64,000 nucleotides of DNA from the NCBI RefSeq assembly GCF_025685655.1, contig NZ_JAGSYG010000006.1:1-64000 (forward strand). Direction: 5' to 3'. Each line of letters starts with the position of its first letter. The first letter of the stretch is position 1. The notes beneath the pieces were generated by a model. That model did not search any database. It was not told the DNA's origin and saw only the letters and a program-made list of their open reading frames with translations. Origin of the DNA: Acidicapsa ligni (GTDB lineage: Bacteria; Acidobacteriota; Terriglobia; Terriglobales; Acidobacteriaceae). Positions 1 to 8,894 of the stretch are shown one piece after another. The position numbers and the translations under genes were made by a program.

Positions 1-188
1 GCCGGAAGGGATTGGCTCCGGCTCATGCTGTACTGGTCCACGGCTTCGGACACGGCGCGGGCGAGTGCGACGGATTGTTTGCATTGGAGGTGCCTCGCAA
101 GTGCCTGGCTTGTCTCCGGCGGCGGCGCTGCAGCCTTGGCGGTAAACAGCGCGATCAAATCCTCCGGGGTCATCTTGGGCGCGGCCAT
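1..188 (-). CDS. Hypothetical protein of PRTRC operon, partial
   Basis: An open frame starts with ATG at 188 and runs off the left edge of the window (63 codons visible). It begins 4 bases after the stop of the PRTRC C gene, so the two are almost certainly co-transcribed. The visible part is Ala/Gln/Glu rich (starts MAAPKMTPEDLIALFTAKAA) with no membrane segment or signal peptide and looks helical. I do not recognise a family. Its place in a PRTRC operon suggests a plasmid- or ICE-borne accessory role, but that is inference from position only. Confidence 0.55.
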   Translation of the reverse strand, partial: MAAPKMTPEDLIALFTAKAAAPPPETSQALARHLQCKQSVALARAVSEAVDQYSMSRSQSLP

Positions 189-191
189 CGG

Positions 192-404
192 TCAGCCCTT
201 CGTACCGATGGCCCGGCTGAAGGTGTAACGCAGCGCCGAGCCGGTGTCTTCCGGGCCGATCACTGATGCGGTTGCAATCTCGGGGTAGGCAGGGGTAAGC
301 AGGTCGCGGACCTGGTCCACCGTCAACTCGGGGCCGGGGTCAGGAATCCGCACTCCGTTGTACTGGAACTCTCGCAAAAGCACTTCGGTTTTGAGGCTGC
401 TCAT
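192..404 (-). CDS. PRTRC system protein C
   Basis: A 70-residue protein that matches the small PRTRC protein C family from memory: LKTEVLLREFQYNGVRIPDP near the N-terminus, a central PGPELTVDQVRDLL, a YPE(I/L) segment and the C-terminal RAIGTKG. PRTRC systems (ParB-Related, ThiF-Related Cassette) are gene sets of plasmids and integrative elements; the function of protein C is unknown. The ATG at 404 has a clear ribosome binding site (AAGGAG) that overlaps the end of the gene upstream. The rest of the cassette (ParB, ThiF, proteins A, B, E, F) must lie left of the window or be lost. Confidence 0.8.
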   Translation of the reverse strand: MSSLKTEVLLREFQYNGVRIPDPGPELTVDQVRDLLTPAYPEIATASVIGPEDTGSALRYTFSRAIGTKG

Positions 405-406
405 GA

Positions 407-750
407 CTAATCTCCTTCTTGGACAACTGGCTGAACATCTTTGGGGTGAGGCTCGGAATGAAGCATTCGCTGCCAGTAGTGATCGGCAATGGAGCGGTTC
501 ATACTAGGTCGCAATAACTCCAGCGTCTGCGTCTCGTCGAGAACGAAGGCAAAGAAGCCATCCTGTCTTCCGAGATTTCGAGCAGGCCGGCGTGGCACGG
601 CAAGTCCGGTTCCGGGCTGGCGGCGACTGCCGCGAAGAATTCCTTGGTTGCATCTGTGCGCACAAGATGTGTCGCAGCGCGCAATACGGCAGTATCGCTC
701 TCGGTCAAAGCTGGGGCGACCGCAATCTCCCCGTTGTAGTAAACGTCCAT
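407..750 (-). pseudogene. Frameshifted hypothetical gene upstream of PRTRC C
   Basis: Two overlapping minus-strand frames read as one protein of about 115 residues. The N-terminal part (MDVYYNGEIAVAPALTESD..., ATG at 750) is good to about position 570, after which the sensible sequence (DGFFAFVLDETQTLELLRP..., ending VVQEGD) continues in the next frame and stops at 407, three bases before the PRTRC C start. Upstream of the ATG is AGGTTC, a weak ribosome site. A 1-base indel near 565-575 would explain the break. No family is recognised. It could instead be a sequencing error; either way the product as read is truncated and has a nonsense tail. Confidence 0.6.
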
Positions 751-802
751 AAGAACCTCCGGATGGCTTGTTGAAAGAATGGGACAGAGCGGGTCTGCCG
801 CT

Positions 803-1189
803 CTAAAAGAGGCTGCCCTGTACAGGACTCGTTGGCTCGGGATTGATCGGCAATGGACTCGGTGCCGGATTCTCTGGACCCGATGACTCCGCAGCGCCAG
901 AATCTGCTGCCGGACGGTACTTCGCTTCCAGCCGTTTCAGGATCGCCATCTCAGCAACGCGCAACGATTCGGCTGCTCTCTGTTCGTAACGACCGAGATA
1001 ATTTCGCTTGCGGATTTCGCGTTGAAGCGCACGCTCCACGTCACAGAACGTGAACTCGGCCTCGCCCCAACACGGCCACTCCAGCGCCTGTTCCAGGAAA
1101 CGCAGGCGGTCCGTATCGCAGGTGAACCAGGTGGAGTAGAACGTCGCTCGATTGTAATGCGCGTTATGAGGTGCTCCGCATAACGCGCA
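803..1189 (-). pseudogene. 5'-truncated hypothetical gene
   Basis: The frame is open from the palindrome at 1156-1216 down to a stop at 803. The protein-like part includes RATFYSTWFTCDTDRLRFLE and later VERALQREIRKRNYLGRYEQ, followed by a Pro/Ser-rich tail (PSPLPINPEPTSPVQGSLF). No ATG is present in the frame; the only late option is GTG at 1039, which would drop the conserved-looking Trp/Cys/Phe part. The frame closes upstream at a TAA inside the palindrome, so the original 5' end appears to have been replaced by this repeat. I do not recognise the family. It lies in the same orientation as the PRTRC genes and was probably part of the same element. Confidence 0.5.
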
Positions 1190-1216
1190 TTATGCGGAGT
1201 TCGCTATTATGCGGAG
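1156..1216. repeat. Nested palindromes with repeated TATGCGGAG
   Basis: Perfect 13-bp arms AATGCGCGTTATG (1156-1168) and CATAACGCGCATT (1179-1191) flank a 10-base spacer. A second inverted pair CTCCGCATA (1174-1182) / TATGCGGAG (1191-1199) overlaps it, and a further direct copy of TATGCGGAG lies at 1208-1216. This marks the junction between the PRTRC remnant and the metal island. Such paired arms are typical of tyrosine-recombinase core or end sites, but no recombinase gene is adjacent here, so that function is inference. Confidence 0.7.
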
Positions 1217-1518
1217 CATTAGCGTCAAAACAGCGTGAATACAGCATTTGAACGCCAGTCCGCTATGCATATTTACGCGATTCAAACTCAACCCCTCGAC
1301 AGACTTCCGGATCGTCTGTGGCTCACGAGTAACTCGGAAGTGTTGAGCTTGAGCAAAGCTCAATGAGTGACTCGGCGGTTCCGCAGTCGTCTTTGGAGGC
1401 TTCATGAAGAACCACAGAAGCAGAGACAATATAATGACAAACGCCAACCGGTAAGAAGAGGCGTCGGCCACATATACTAAAGACATGCACTGCCTGTACT
1501 TCCTGAGGGGTTTCTCCG
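1217..1518. other. Intergenic region, no gene seen
   Basis: About 300 bases between the palindrome and the first island gene. Short open frames exist on the minus strand but have no ribosome site and no protein-like composition. The end of the stretch carries GAGGGGT, the ribosome site of the next gene. A promoter for the island probably lies here, but I cannot point to convincing -35/-10 boxes. Confidence 0.4.
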
Positions 1519-1983
1519 ATGTTGACGACTGATGTAGGGCGGGTCGAATCTGAAGACGCTCTGCCCCGGCTAATACCCGACGAGATGGGGAGTGCCCAAG
1601 GTGTGATCGCCTGGTCCAGCTTCGTTTTTGCGCTCCTACAAAGCGTCTGTACTTTTTTTACGGCCCTCGACGGTTTCCGCCTACTGATCGGAGTGAGTTC
1701 TCTCGCTGCCATTATTCAAGCTGGAGCAGCTTGGGATCATTTTCATGCGGACTGGATTCGGATACCGATGATGGGGTTTGCGCTGGTCGGCGCTTCATTG
1801 AATCTCGTCGTCCTCATCCACGTTCGGCACCTTCGTAATCGCCCTGCCTCACAGTGGCGCCAAAAACCGTTAACACCTCGTAAGATAAGCATGGAGCGAG
1901 TGCAGTTCATCTTGTCCTTCGTTACGCTGGCTCTGATCGGGATCGAAGAGCTAACGCATCTACGAACGTTTCATAGGCTCTAG
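1519..1983 (+). CDS. Four-helix membrane protein, unknown function
   Basis: A 154-residue protein with ATG at 1519 preceded by GAGGGGT at good spacing. It shows four hydrophobic segments at roughly residues 28-50, 53-72, 82-103 and 128-146, with a basic loop (RHLRNRPASQWRQKPLTPRK) before the last helix. No catalytic motif or metal-ligand cluster is obvious. It is the first gene of the metal-efflux island and in the same orientation, but 95 bases separate it from the next gene. A role in metal resistance is only suggested by position; I do not recognise the family. Confidence 0.7.
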   Translation: MLTTDVGRVESEDALPRLIPDEMGSAQGVIAWSSFVFALLQSVCTFFTALDGFRLLIGVSSLAAIIQAGAAWDHFHADWIRIPMMGFALVGASLNLVVLIHVRHLRNRPASQWRQKPLTPRKISMERVQFILSFVTLALIGIEELTHLRTFHRL

Positions 1984-2078
1984 CTCGCACTATACATTTG
2001 CATAGTTTTCATTTCCGCTGAAGGCATGTAACCTTTCATCAGATTGCGAATCTAAGGGCATGGACGGACTACAGCGCT

Positions 2079-2450
2079 ATGAAGTCGCTCTACCAAATCG
2101 TCGCAACGACCATGCTCCTGCTATTCCTTGGGGTGTCGTCGGCGGACTGCTTGGTACCGAAAGCGCGGATGAGCGCCGCAGAAAAAGCATGCTGCCAGCA
2201 GATGGCAGGCCAGTGCGATATGAATATGGCGGCGAAGCATCCATGCTGCCAGAAGATCGTTCAGCATCATGATGACGCGGTTCTGAGCGACCTATCGCAC
2301 TTCGTTCCCGTGCCACTGTCCTTGCATGTAGCAATGCTGGATCTGGATTTTTCTCTTCATGTGTCCGATCAGTCGTTTGTTCTTTTTGAACGGCTAGGAC
2401 ACCCGCCTCACGACCCTCCCAGCTCTTCCATCGAAATTCTAAGGGGCTGA
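2079..2450 (+). CDS. Secreted Cys/His/Met-rich protein in metal island
   Basis: A 123-residue protein with an N-terminal signal peptide (hydrophobic residues about 8-20, LLLFLGVSSADC). The mature part has a ligand-rich cluster between residues 30 and 66: MSAAEKACCQQM, CDMNMAAKHPCCQK and QHHDD, i.e. paired cysteines, methionines and histidines that could bind Cu, Ag, Hg or similar soft metals. The C-terminal half is hydrophobic then Pro-rich (HPPHDPPSSS). It precedes the RND pump gene by about 220 bases. Similar small secreted proteins occur upstream of heavy-metal pumps in acidobacteria, but no function is established; metal binding is inferred from composition. Confidence 0.7.
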   Translation: MKSLYQIVATTMLLLFLGVSSADCLVPKARMSAAEKACCQQMAGQCDMNMAAKHPCCQKIVQHHDDAVLSDLSHFVPVPLSLHVAMLDLDFSLHVSDQSFVLFERLGHPPHDPPSSSIEILRG

Positions 2451-2470
2451 TTTAGCTCTAGTTTCCAGTG

Positions 2471-2492
2471 AAGGCACACATCCGTGTGCTTT
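2471..2492 (+). terminator. Possible weak terminator
   Basis: AAGGCACAC (2471-2479) pairs with GTGTGCTT (2484-2491) with a 4-base loop and is followed by a T-rich TTTCGCGTTTC. It lies just after the secreted Cys-rich gene and may separate it from cusA. The U-tract is poor, so confidence is low. Confidence 0.35.
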
Positions 2493-2669
2493 CGCGTTTC
2501 CGATATGTACGACGTTCGGAGGCGACACGAGAGCTACGCCTTTTGCGGTAAGCATTGATTGCTTGCTGTGGGCACTCCTGACTTCAGAAGTTGTCGGCGA
2601 CTCATCGCAACCTACCTTACGATCGACAGGCTGTAATTTTTGTTAACAGCTCTGAGGGAGAGGCTTGCC

Positions 2670-5600
2670 ATGATTGACCGTCTTATCGAATTCTCGCTAA
2701 AAAACAAGTTCATCATTGTCATGCTTTGGATTGGCATTTCGTTATGGGGTCTGTGGGCGATGTTGCGCGCTCCTATCGATGCGATTCCAGATCTGAGCGA
2801 CAACCAGGTGATCGTCTTCACGGATTGGCAAGGCCGCAGCCCGCAAGAGGTGGAGGACCAGATCACTTATCCGCTCACGGTAAGTTTGCAAGGCCTGCCT
2901 GGTGTGAAGGTAGTGCGGTCTTCGTCGGCCTTCGGCTTCTCGATGATCTTTGCCATCTTCAACGATGACGTTGACCTGTATTTCGCACGCACGCGAGTCC
3001 TCGAACGGCTGAATCTTGTGACCAAGCAACTTCCAGCTGGCGTCGTTCCAACGCTTGGGCCAGACGCGACAGGGGTGGGCCATGTCTTCTGGTACACGGT
3101 GGAAGGTGGCGGCAAGAGTCTACGCGATCTACGTTCATTGCAGGACTGGTACATTCGCTATCAGCTCAACTCGGTGCCTGGCGTTGCCGAAGTAGCGAGT
3201 GTTGGCGGCACCGTGCAGCAATACCAGATCGATGTCGATCCCAACCGGCTGCGCTCTTACGGCATTCCTCTCAGCACGGTCATGCGCGCTGTGATGGCGA
3301 GCAACTCCAATGTGGGTGGCAATGTCATCTCCGAGAACGGCTCCTGGTCGATTGTGCGCGGACTCGGACTTATTGAAAACCTTGATGACATCCGGAACAT
3401 TGTGGTCGGTTTACACAACGGGACGCCAATCTTTGTGAAGGACCTGGGCACGATCAAGATCGGGGACGCCTTTCGCACGGCGGCGCTGGTGAAGAACAGC
3501 TCCGAAGCGGTCGGCGGCGTAATCGTTGCCCGCCAGGGTGAGAACACTAAGGAGGTCATCGACCGGGTCAAGCAAAAGATTAAAGAGCTGGAGCCTGGCC
3601 TTCCTCCCGGCGTCCATATCGTTCCGTTCTACGATCGTTCGCAGTTGATTGAAGCTACTGTGGACACACTTCGTCACGCGTTGATTGAAGAGATCATTCT
3701 GGTCACGCTTGCCCACATCATCTTCCTCGCGCACTTCCGAAGCATCCTCGTAGTCACGCTGCCGTTGCCGCTGGCGGTGCTGTGTTCCTTCCTCCTGCTG
3801 CATTATGCACATGTAACTTCCAACGTGATGTCGCTTGCTGGTATTGCGATCGCCATTGGAGTACTGGTTGACGCAGGTATCGTCGTCACTGAAAATGCGT
3901 TCCGTCATCTCGAAGGTGTTGATACGAACGATCGAGAACGGGTAGTCGAAATCGTCTTACGTGCGACAAAGCTGGTTGGCCGTCCGACCTTCTTCTCGAT
4001 GGCAATTATCATTCTTGCCTTTGTTCCGGTGTTTGCGCTTACGGGGCAGGAAGGAAAGCTCTTTCATCCCCTTGCGTTTGCGAAGACCTTTGCAATGGTA
4101 AGCGCCACAGCAATCGCACTGACACTTGTACCTATTCTCTGTGTGCTCCTGCTGCGCGGCAAGTTCCATTCGGAGGACCAGAACCCCGTCATGCGCTTTC
4201 TGCAACGACTCTATCGTCCAGCTCTGTCCTGGGCTCTGGATCACCGCGCCATCACGCTGGGTGTTGCCGTTGTTTTCCTCGGAGGGGCGATTGTATTGGC
4301 TTCCGGGATAGGCAGCGAATTCATGCCACCGCTCAACGAAGGCGACATAATGTTCATGCCTATTGCGGATGCAAGCATCTCTTTGCAACAAAACATCGGA
4401 TATGCGAAGCGGCAAGACAAAGTACTGGAGAGCTTCCCCGAAGTCGCCTATGTCGCGGCCAAGATAGCTCGGGCGGATACCTCAACCGATCCGGCTGGGC
4501 TGAACATGACGGAGACCATCGTGCATCTCAAGCCACGCGACCAGTGGCGGCCAGGCATGACCCTTCCGAAACTTAAGAGCGAAATGGATCGCGCCGTCTC
4601 TTTGCCGGGCGTGGCAAATATCTGGACTCAGCCAATCATCAACCGGATCGACATGCTTACAACCGGCATTCGCTCTGAGATCGGCATCAAGCTCTTTGGT
4701 TCGGACTTGACGGTTCTCGAGAGCAAAGCTCGTGAGATTGCCGACGCTGTGAGAACAGTGAAAGGCGCGAGCGACATCTATCCAGAGCAGGTTACGGGCG
4801 GACTGTATCTCGACATCAAGCCTAACCGCGAGGCAGCGGCACGCTACGGTATCGATGTTGGCGAAGTCCAGAATGTCATAGAGACCGCCATTGGTGAAAA
4901 CAACCTGACCACCACCATCGAAGGGCGACAACGTTTCCCGGTACGCGTGCGTTATGCCCCGGAGTTCAGACGCAATCCGGAAGATATCGCGAATGTCCTC
5001 GTGACCGGAGCAAATAGGGTGCAGATCCCACTGGGGCAGGTAGCAGATATCAAACAAGTATCAGGCCCGGCCCAGATCAACAGCGAGAACGGCTTGCTGG
5101 AGGTTTCGGTTCTGCTCAATGCGCGTGGGCGAGACGCTGGCAGTGTGATCGCCGATGCGGAAAAAGCCATCAAGGCAAAGGTCCAATTGCCTCCCGGTTA
5201 CTACTACAACTGGAGCGGGCAATTTGAAAATGAGGTCCGGGCGAAGAAGCGGTTGCAGATCGTCATGCCCATCGCCATCGGCATCATCTACATTCTCCTC
5301 TACCTGACTTACCGCTCTTTCCTTGAAGCAGCTCACGTCCTGCTTGCTGTGCCGTTTGCTCTCACTGGCGGGCTCTACCTGCTCTGGCTGCTTCACTACA
5401 ACTTCTCGGTAGCTGTCTGGGTCGGATTCATCGCGCTCTTCGGAACGGCGGTGCAGACGACGGTTGTCATGGTCATCTACCTCGAAGAAGCTGTCGAACG
5501 AAAACGACTCAAATACGGAATACTGACTATCGCCAATCTGCGTGAAGCCGTAATGGAGGGCGCTCTTCTCCGTCTTCGCCCGAAGTTCATGACGGTCTCG

Positions 5601-5834
5601 ACGATCGTTGCTGGACTTCTGCCCATCTTCTGGAGCACGCGTGTCGGCTCCGAAGTGATCCGTCCTCTGGCAACACCCGTTCTTGGCGGGATGCTTAGTT
5701 CGCTCGCCCATGTGCTGATCGTTACACCAGTCATCTTCCTGTGGTTGCGTGAGCGAGAACTTCGCCGTAGCCAATCGCAGGGGGAAGCATTGCAGCCGGT
5801 GGAAGCAATACAACTCTCTCAAACCTCTCTCTAA
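2670..5834 (+). CDS. cusA: CusA-type RND heavy-metal efflux pump (Cu/Ag)
   Basis: Inner-membrane proton-driven pump of the HME-RND family, 1054 residues (family about 1040-1060). I chose ATG 2670 because GGGAGAGG sits just upstream and the product starts [14 protein letters not shown] like CusA; an in-frame TTG at 2640 is less likely. The fourth helix has [13 protein letters not shown] with Asp401 and Glu408, the monovalent-metal pattern, unlike the DFG motif of CzcA. The three methionines of the CusA metal-binding cleft are all present (Met563 in IMFMPIAD, Met613 in [11 protein letters not shown], Met662 in [10 protein letters not shown]), offset by 10 from E. coli numbering. With the CusC and CusB genes downstream it forms a complete tripartite exporter. 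Cu(I)/Ag(I) substrate is inferred from these residues. Confidence 0.95.
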   Translation: MIDRLIEFSLKNKFIIVMLWIGISLWGLWAMLRAPIDAIPDLSDNQVIVFTDWQGRSPQEVEDQITYPLTVSLQGLPGVKVVRSSSAFGFSMIFAIFNDDVDLYFARTRVLERLNLVTKQLPAGVVPTLGPDATGVGHVFWYTVEGGGKSLRDLRSLQDWYIRYQLNSVPGVAEVASVGGTVQQYQIDVDPNRLRSYGIPLSTVMRAVMASNSNVGGNVISENGSWSIVRGLGLIENLDDIRNIVVGLHNGTPIFVKDLGTIKIGDAFRTAALVKNSSEAVGGVIVARQGENTKEVIDRVKQKIKELEPGLPPGVHIVPFYDRSQLIEATVDTLRHALIEEIILVTLAHIIFLAHFRSILVVTLPLPLAVLCSFLLLHYAHVTSNVMSLAGIAIAIGVLVDAGIVVTENAFRHLEGVDTNDRERVVEIVLRATKLVGRPTFFSMAIIILAFVPVFALTGQEGKLFHPLAFAKTFAMVSATAIALTLVPILCVLLLRGKFHSEDQNPVMRFLQRLYRPALSWALDHRAITLGVAVVFLGGAIVLASGIGSEFMPPLNEGDIMFMPIADASISLQQNIGYAKRQDKVLESFPEVAYVAAKIARADTSTDPAGLNMTETIVHLKPRDQWRPGMTLPKLKSEMDRAVSLPGVANIWTQPIINRIDMLTTGIRSEIGIKLFGSDLTVLESKAREIADAVRTVKGASDIYPEQVTGGLYLDIKPNREAAARYGIDVGEVQNVIETAIGENNLTTTIEGRQRFPVRVRYAPEFRRNPEDIANVLVTGANRVQIPLGQVADIKQVSGPAQINSENGLLEVSVLLNARGRDAGSVIADAEKAIKAKVQLPPGYYYNWSGQFENEVRAKKRLQIVMPIAIGIIYILLYLTYRSFLEAAHVLLAVPFALTGGLYLLWLLHYNFSVAVWVGFIALFGTAVQTTVVMVIYLEEAVERKRLKYGILTIANLREAVMEGALLRLRPKFMTVSTIVAGLLPIFWSTRVGSEVIRPLATPVLGGMLSSLAHVLIVTPVIFLWLRERELRRSQSQGEALQPVEAIQLSQTSL

Positions 5835-5845
5835 GGAGAATTCTG

Positions 5846-6259
5846 ATGAAGACTGTTTATGCAATGCTGTTGATGTTCATCGTCGTTCTGGCTGGTTGCA
5901 ATGGCGGCAAGGTGGATGTCAATTCACTTAAACCTGCAGCGACCCGCACGGTTGGAAAACTAACCGTCGTGCTTTTGAACAAGAGCGGCGAACTCATGCA
6001 AGGGCAAAACGAGTTTGTCGTGCAGTTCAAGGACGACCAGGGGCAGCCCGCGGATGTAGGTGATGTGCAACTTGGCTCCAGCATGTCCATGCCCAGCATG
6101 GCACCTATGTCAGGCGATGCGGAGATCACGCCGACCGGTCAGACAGGGATCTACAAAGTGACCTCGAACTTCGCGATGAGTGGGGCATGGCACTTCACTC
6201 TCTCCTGGAACGGACCATACGGCCATGGACACACAAACTTCAACAACAACGTGAGGTAG
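5846..6259 (+). CDS. FixH/YtkA-like lipoprotein, Met-rich
   Basis: A 137-residue lipoprotein: the lipobox LAGC puts the modified cysteine at residue 18. The rest has the immunoglobulin-like pattern of the YtkA/FixH family (GKLTVVLLNKSGEL..., then GIYKVTSNFAMSGAWHFTLSW). A methionine-rich stretch MSMPSMAPMSG lies at about residues 76-86, where the family has a more ordinary loop. AAGGAGA precedes ATG 5846. It is 11 bases after cusA and 4 bases before cusC, so it is firmly in the operon. The position and Met cluster suggest a periplasmic Cu/Ag-binding accessory protein, perhaps standing in for CusF; this is inference. Confidence 0.85.
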   Translation: MKTVYAMLLMFIVVLAGCNGGKVDVNSLKPAATRTVGKLTVVLLNKSGELMQGQNEFVVQFKDDQGQPADVGDVQLGSSMSMPSMAPMSGDAEITPTGQTGIYKVTSNFAMSGAWHFTLSWNGPYGHGHTNFNNNVR

Positions 6260-6263
6260 AGAG

Positions 6264-7592
6264 ATGAAGAGACACATGCTATCCCATCGATCATGGCTGT
6301 TTCTGATAGTGGTGGTGCTAGGCGGGATATCGCTTCCTGCTCAGGAAGTCCCGTCTCGACCGGCGAGTGATTTTCTTGACGCTCAACAAGGCATCACCGA
6401 AACGGAACTCGTTACGCGGGCTTTGGCCTCAAACCCTACTCTGTTGGCACAACGTCAACAGATCGAGATGGCGAAGGGAGACGTAACCCAGGCTCACCTC
6501 CATAAGAACCCATCGTTGATGTTAGGTGGACTCAAAGAAGTGAACGGCGACGATCACGGGATCAACGCTACGGGTTCGCTTCCCTTGGAACTCTACGGAC
6601 GCCGCGCTCGACGTACTGAGGTAGCGGAGAGCAAGGAAGATGTTTCGAAGCAGAGCGTCGCAGATCAGGAGCGCCTGCTGACAGGAGAGGTGCGCTCGCG
6701 TTTTGGAGAAGCGCTCGCGTCAGTTCGCAATCTGATGTTTGTGGAACAACTGCTAAAGGTGAACGAGGACTTCCTGAAACTCATGGAAGATCGGGTCCAC
6801 CAGGGAGCAACGCCGCCGCTCGATGCCGACGAGACTCGCGTTGAGGTCAACCGCATTGAGACAATGCGTATCGACTATCAAGCCAAGGCCGAGATTGCGC
6901 TGCTTGGCCTCAAGGAAGCGGTCGGGATCGACCCAGAGGAACCTATCCGGTTAAAAGGCGAGCTTGCACTCGGCTCGCTTACCTATGACCAGAAACAGCT
7001 TCTTCAACTGGCGATGGAACATCGGCCTGATTTGGCCATGCAACACGCGAGCGAAGCGCTGGCTAACGCAGAACTCCGTTCAGATAAGGCGATAGGAAAA
7101 CCCGATGCCAGTGTCTTCGGCGGTTATGAGCGTCCGAATAGTGGCTTCTCGCAAGAGGCATTTGATACAGCGGGGAACCTCAGTCCAATCCGTCAGAGCT
7201 TCAATCATGTCGTCTTCGGTCTCAACATCAACCTGCCGGTCTTTGATCGCAACCAAGGGACGGCAGTTGCCGATACCGCGGCGATCCGGGCCGCGCAGAG
7301 CCAGATTGCGGCGGTCAATTTGACCCTGCGACATGAGGTTATACAGAACCTGATTCGATTCAACGGAGCCCAGGCGCGAGTCGCTGTCTACCGGAGCGGT
7401 GTCCGTGATCAAGCTTCACACAATCTGGATGTAGTTCGGCAGACCTATGCCTATGGTCGCAGCACTCTGTTGGATGTCATAGCGGAGCAGCGCCGTTACA
7501 TCGATATTGAAACCGGATATACAGACATCCTGCTCAACGCTTATACAGCACGCGTATCTCTCGAACAAGCAGTCGGAACCGACCTGCAATGA
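6264..7592 (+). CDS. cusC: Outer-membrane efflux channel, TolC family
   Basis: 442-residue outer-membrane factor with a signal peptide (residues 1-27, cleaved near LPAQ). The body shows two repeats of long alpha-helical hairpins typical of TolC/CusC/CzcC, with sections such as LVTRALASNPTLLAQRQQIE near the start, LPVFDRNQGTAVADTAAIR at about 325, and YAYGRSTLLDVIAEQRRYID near the end (the GKSTLLDV-like second-repeat motif). It sits 4 bases after the FixH-like gene and 11 bases before the chosen cusB start. It should connect the CusA/CusB complex to the outside. No N-terminal lipobox is seen, so it is a non-lipidated type. Confidence 0.9.
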   Translation: MKRHMLSHRSWLFLIVVVLGGISLPAQEVPSRPASDFLDAQQGITETELVTRALASNPTLLAQRQQIEMAKGDVTQAHLHKNPSLMLGGLKEVNGDDHGINATGSLPLELYGRRARRTEVAESKEDVSKQSVADQERLLTGEVRSRFGEALASVRNLMFVEQLLKVNEDFLKLMEDRVHQGATPPLDADETRVEVNRIETMRIDYQAKAEIALLGLKEAVGIDPEEPIRLKGELALGSLTYDQKQLLQLAMEHRPDLAMQHASEALANAELRSDKAIGKPDASVFGGYERPNSGFSQEAFDTAGNLSPIRQSFNHVVFGLNINLPVFDRNQGTAVADTAAIRAAQSQIAAVNLTLRHEVIQNLIRFNGAQARVAVYRSGVRDQASHNLDVVRQTYAYGRSTLLDVIAEQRRYIDIETGYTDILLNAYTARVSLEQAVGTDLQ

Positions 7593-7603
7593 AAGGTGAA
7601 GCT

Positions 7604-8881
7604 ATGCAGAATGCAGAGAAGAAAGAAGTCCCCACAAACCCGCGTCGCCGGATCATTTGGATCGGTCTCGGTACAGTCACGGTTCTCGCAATTGTGGCAG
7701 GAATCTGGTTCGGAACGCAGAGCATTGCCAAGCCCAAGACGAAGCAGCACGGCCCCATGCCGAGTATGGCTGATATGCCTGCCCCCATGAACGATGATTC
7801 AGCGGACTCAACAGTGAATGGCACAACTCTACAGGTCGACCTCGGTCCGGATGATCTCAAGAAAGCGCAGTTGACAACCGTTCATGTTGACATGGGGAAG
7901 ACTACCAGCACGCTTCGAGTTCCCGGAATCGTCAATCCGGATGAGTACCACGAGGTCCATGTCACACCGCTTGTTGGCGGCATCATCAAACAAGTTCCCG
8001 TCGTGCTCGGCGATCATGTGCGACGCGGCCAGACCCTGGCAGTGATCTTCAGCAGTGAGCTCGCGACGGCCGAATCCGAATATCTTGCGATGCTGGCTGA
8101 ATTTGAAGCCGATCACAAAAAGCTTGAACGCACGCAGAACCTCGTCAAATTAGGGGCAGCCAGCCGGCAGGAAGAGGAAGAGGTGACGGCGGACCACGCT
8201 GCACATGACGCACATGTGCGGGCAGCTTTGGAGAAACTAAGGCTACTGGGAGCGAGCGACCACCAGATCGCCGCACTGAAACAAGCCGAACAGATCGATG
8301 CCAACCTCTCTGTGCCAGCGCCAATCAACGGCATCGTGTTGACGCGTACAGCGAACCTCGGCCTGGTTACGAATATGTCGCAGGAGTTATTTACCGTAGC
8401 AGACCTATCAACAGTGTGGGTGATGGCAAGCATCAATGAGAAAGACTTCTCGAAGGTGCATGTTGGTACAACCGCCACGGTAACAACCCAGGCTTACCCA
8501 AGGCGTGTCTGGAATGGCCCCGTTGTCTATATCCAACCCCAGATCGATCCCAGTTCACGGACAGCACAAGCTCGTATCGAAGTGGCGAATCCAGGTGAAA
8601 GTCTGCGGCTCGATATGTATTTGGATGTTGCCTTCACCGCCGAGAGTGGCAAAGGCTTAACCGTTCCCGAGGCGGCGGTACAAGCAATCGGAGAAAAGCA
8701 ATATGTCTTTCTCCCGGTCAAGGATAGCGATGGGAGCTTCGCGGTACGTCAGGTGCGGCTCGGCCCTGCGTCCAATGGCTACTACCCCATTCTCGATGGG
8801 TTGAAGCTCAACGACGAGGTTGTCAAGGAAGGCAGCTTCATCCTTAAGGCCGAGGCTATACGCCAACATCCCGAGTTGTAG
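7604..8881 (+). CDS. cusB: CusB-type periplasmic adaptor of RND pump
   Basis: 425-residue membrane fusion protein. I prefer ATG 7604, which has AAAGGTGA upstream; an ATG at 7589 overlapping the cusC stop would add five residues. One N-terminal transmembrane anchor (about 17-40) is followed by a Met/His cluster (KQHGPMPSMADMPAPM) similar to the metal-binding N-terminus of CusB. Next come the barrel-sandwich/lipoyl halves (HVTPLVGGIIKQVPVVLGDHVRRGQTL and VPAPINGIVLTR), a helical hairpin between them (about 135-210), then a beta-barrel and membrane-proximal domain. It should take metal from the FixH-like or other carrier and pass it to CusA. Confidence 0.92.
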   Translation: MQNAEKKEVPTNPRRRIIWIGLGTVTVLAIVAGIWFGTQSIAKPKTKQHGPMPSMADMPAPMNDDSADSTVNGTTLQVDLGPDDLKKAQLTTVHVDMGKTTSTLRVPGIVNPDEYHEVHVTPLVGGIIKQVPVVLGDHVRRGQTLAVIFSSELATAESEYLAMLAEFEADHKKLERTQNLVKLGAASRQEEEEVTADHAAHDAHVRAALEKLRLLGASDHQIAALKQAEQIDANLSVPAPINGIVLTRTANLGLVTNMSQELFTVADLSTVWVMASINEKDFSKVHVGTTATVTTQAYPRRVWNGPVVYIQPQIDPSSRTAQARIEVANPGESLRLDMYLDVAFTAESGKGLTVPEAAVQAIGEKQYVFLPVKDSDGSFAVRQVRLGPASNGYYPILDGLKLNDEVVKEGSFILKAEAIRQHPEL

Positions 8882-8894
8882 AGGCAATGGAGCC

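Noticed and set aside
1323..1712. A 129-codon minus-strand frame
   Set aside because: It lies antisense to the membrane-protein gene at 1519 and has no ribosome site.
5061..5864. A 267-codon frame antisense to cusA
   Set aside because: Shadow of the conserved RND C-terminal half; no start signal.
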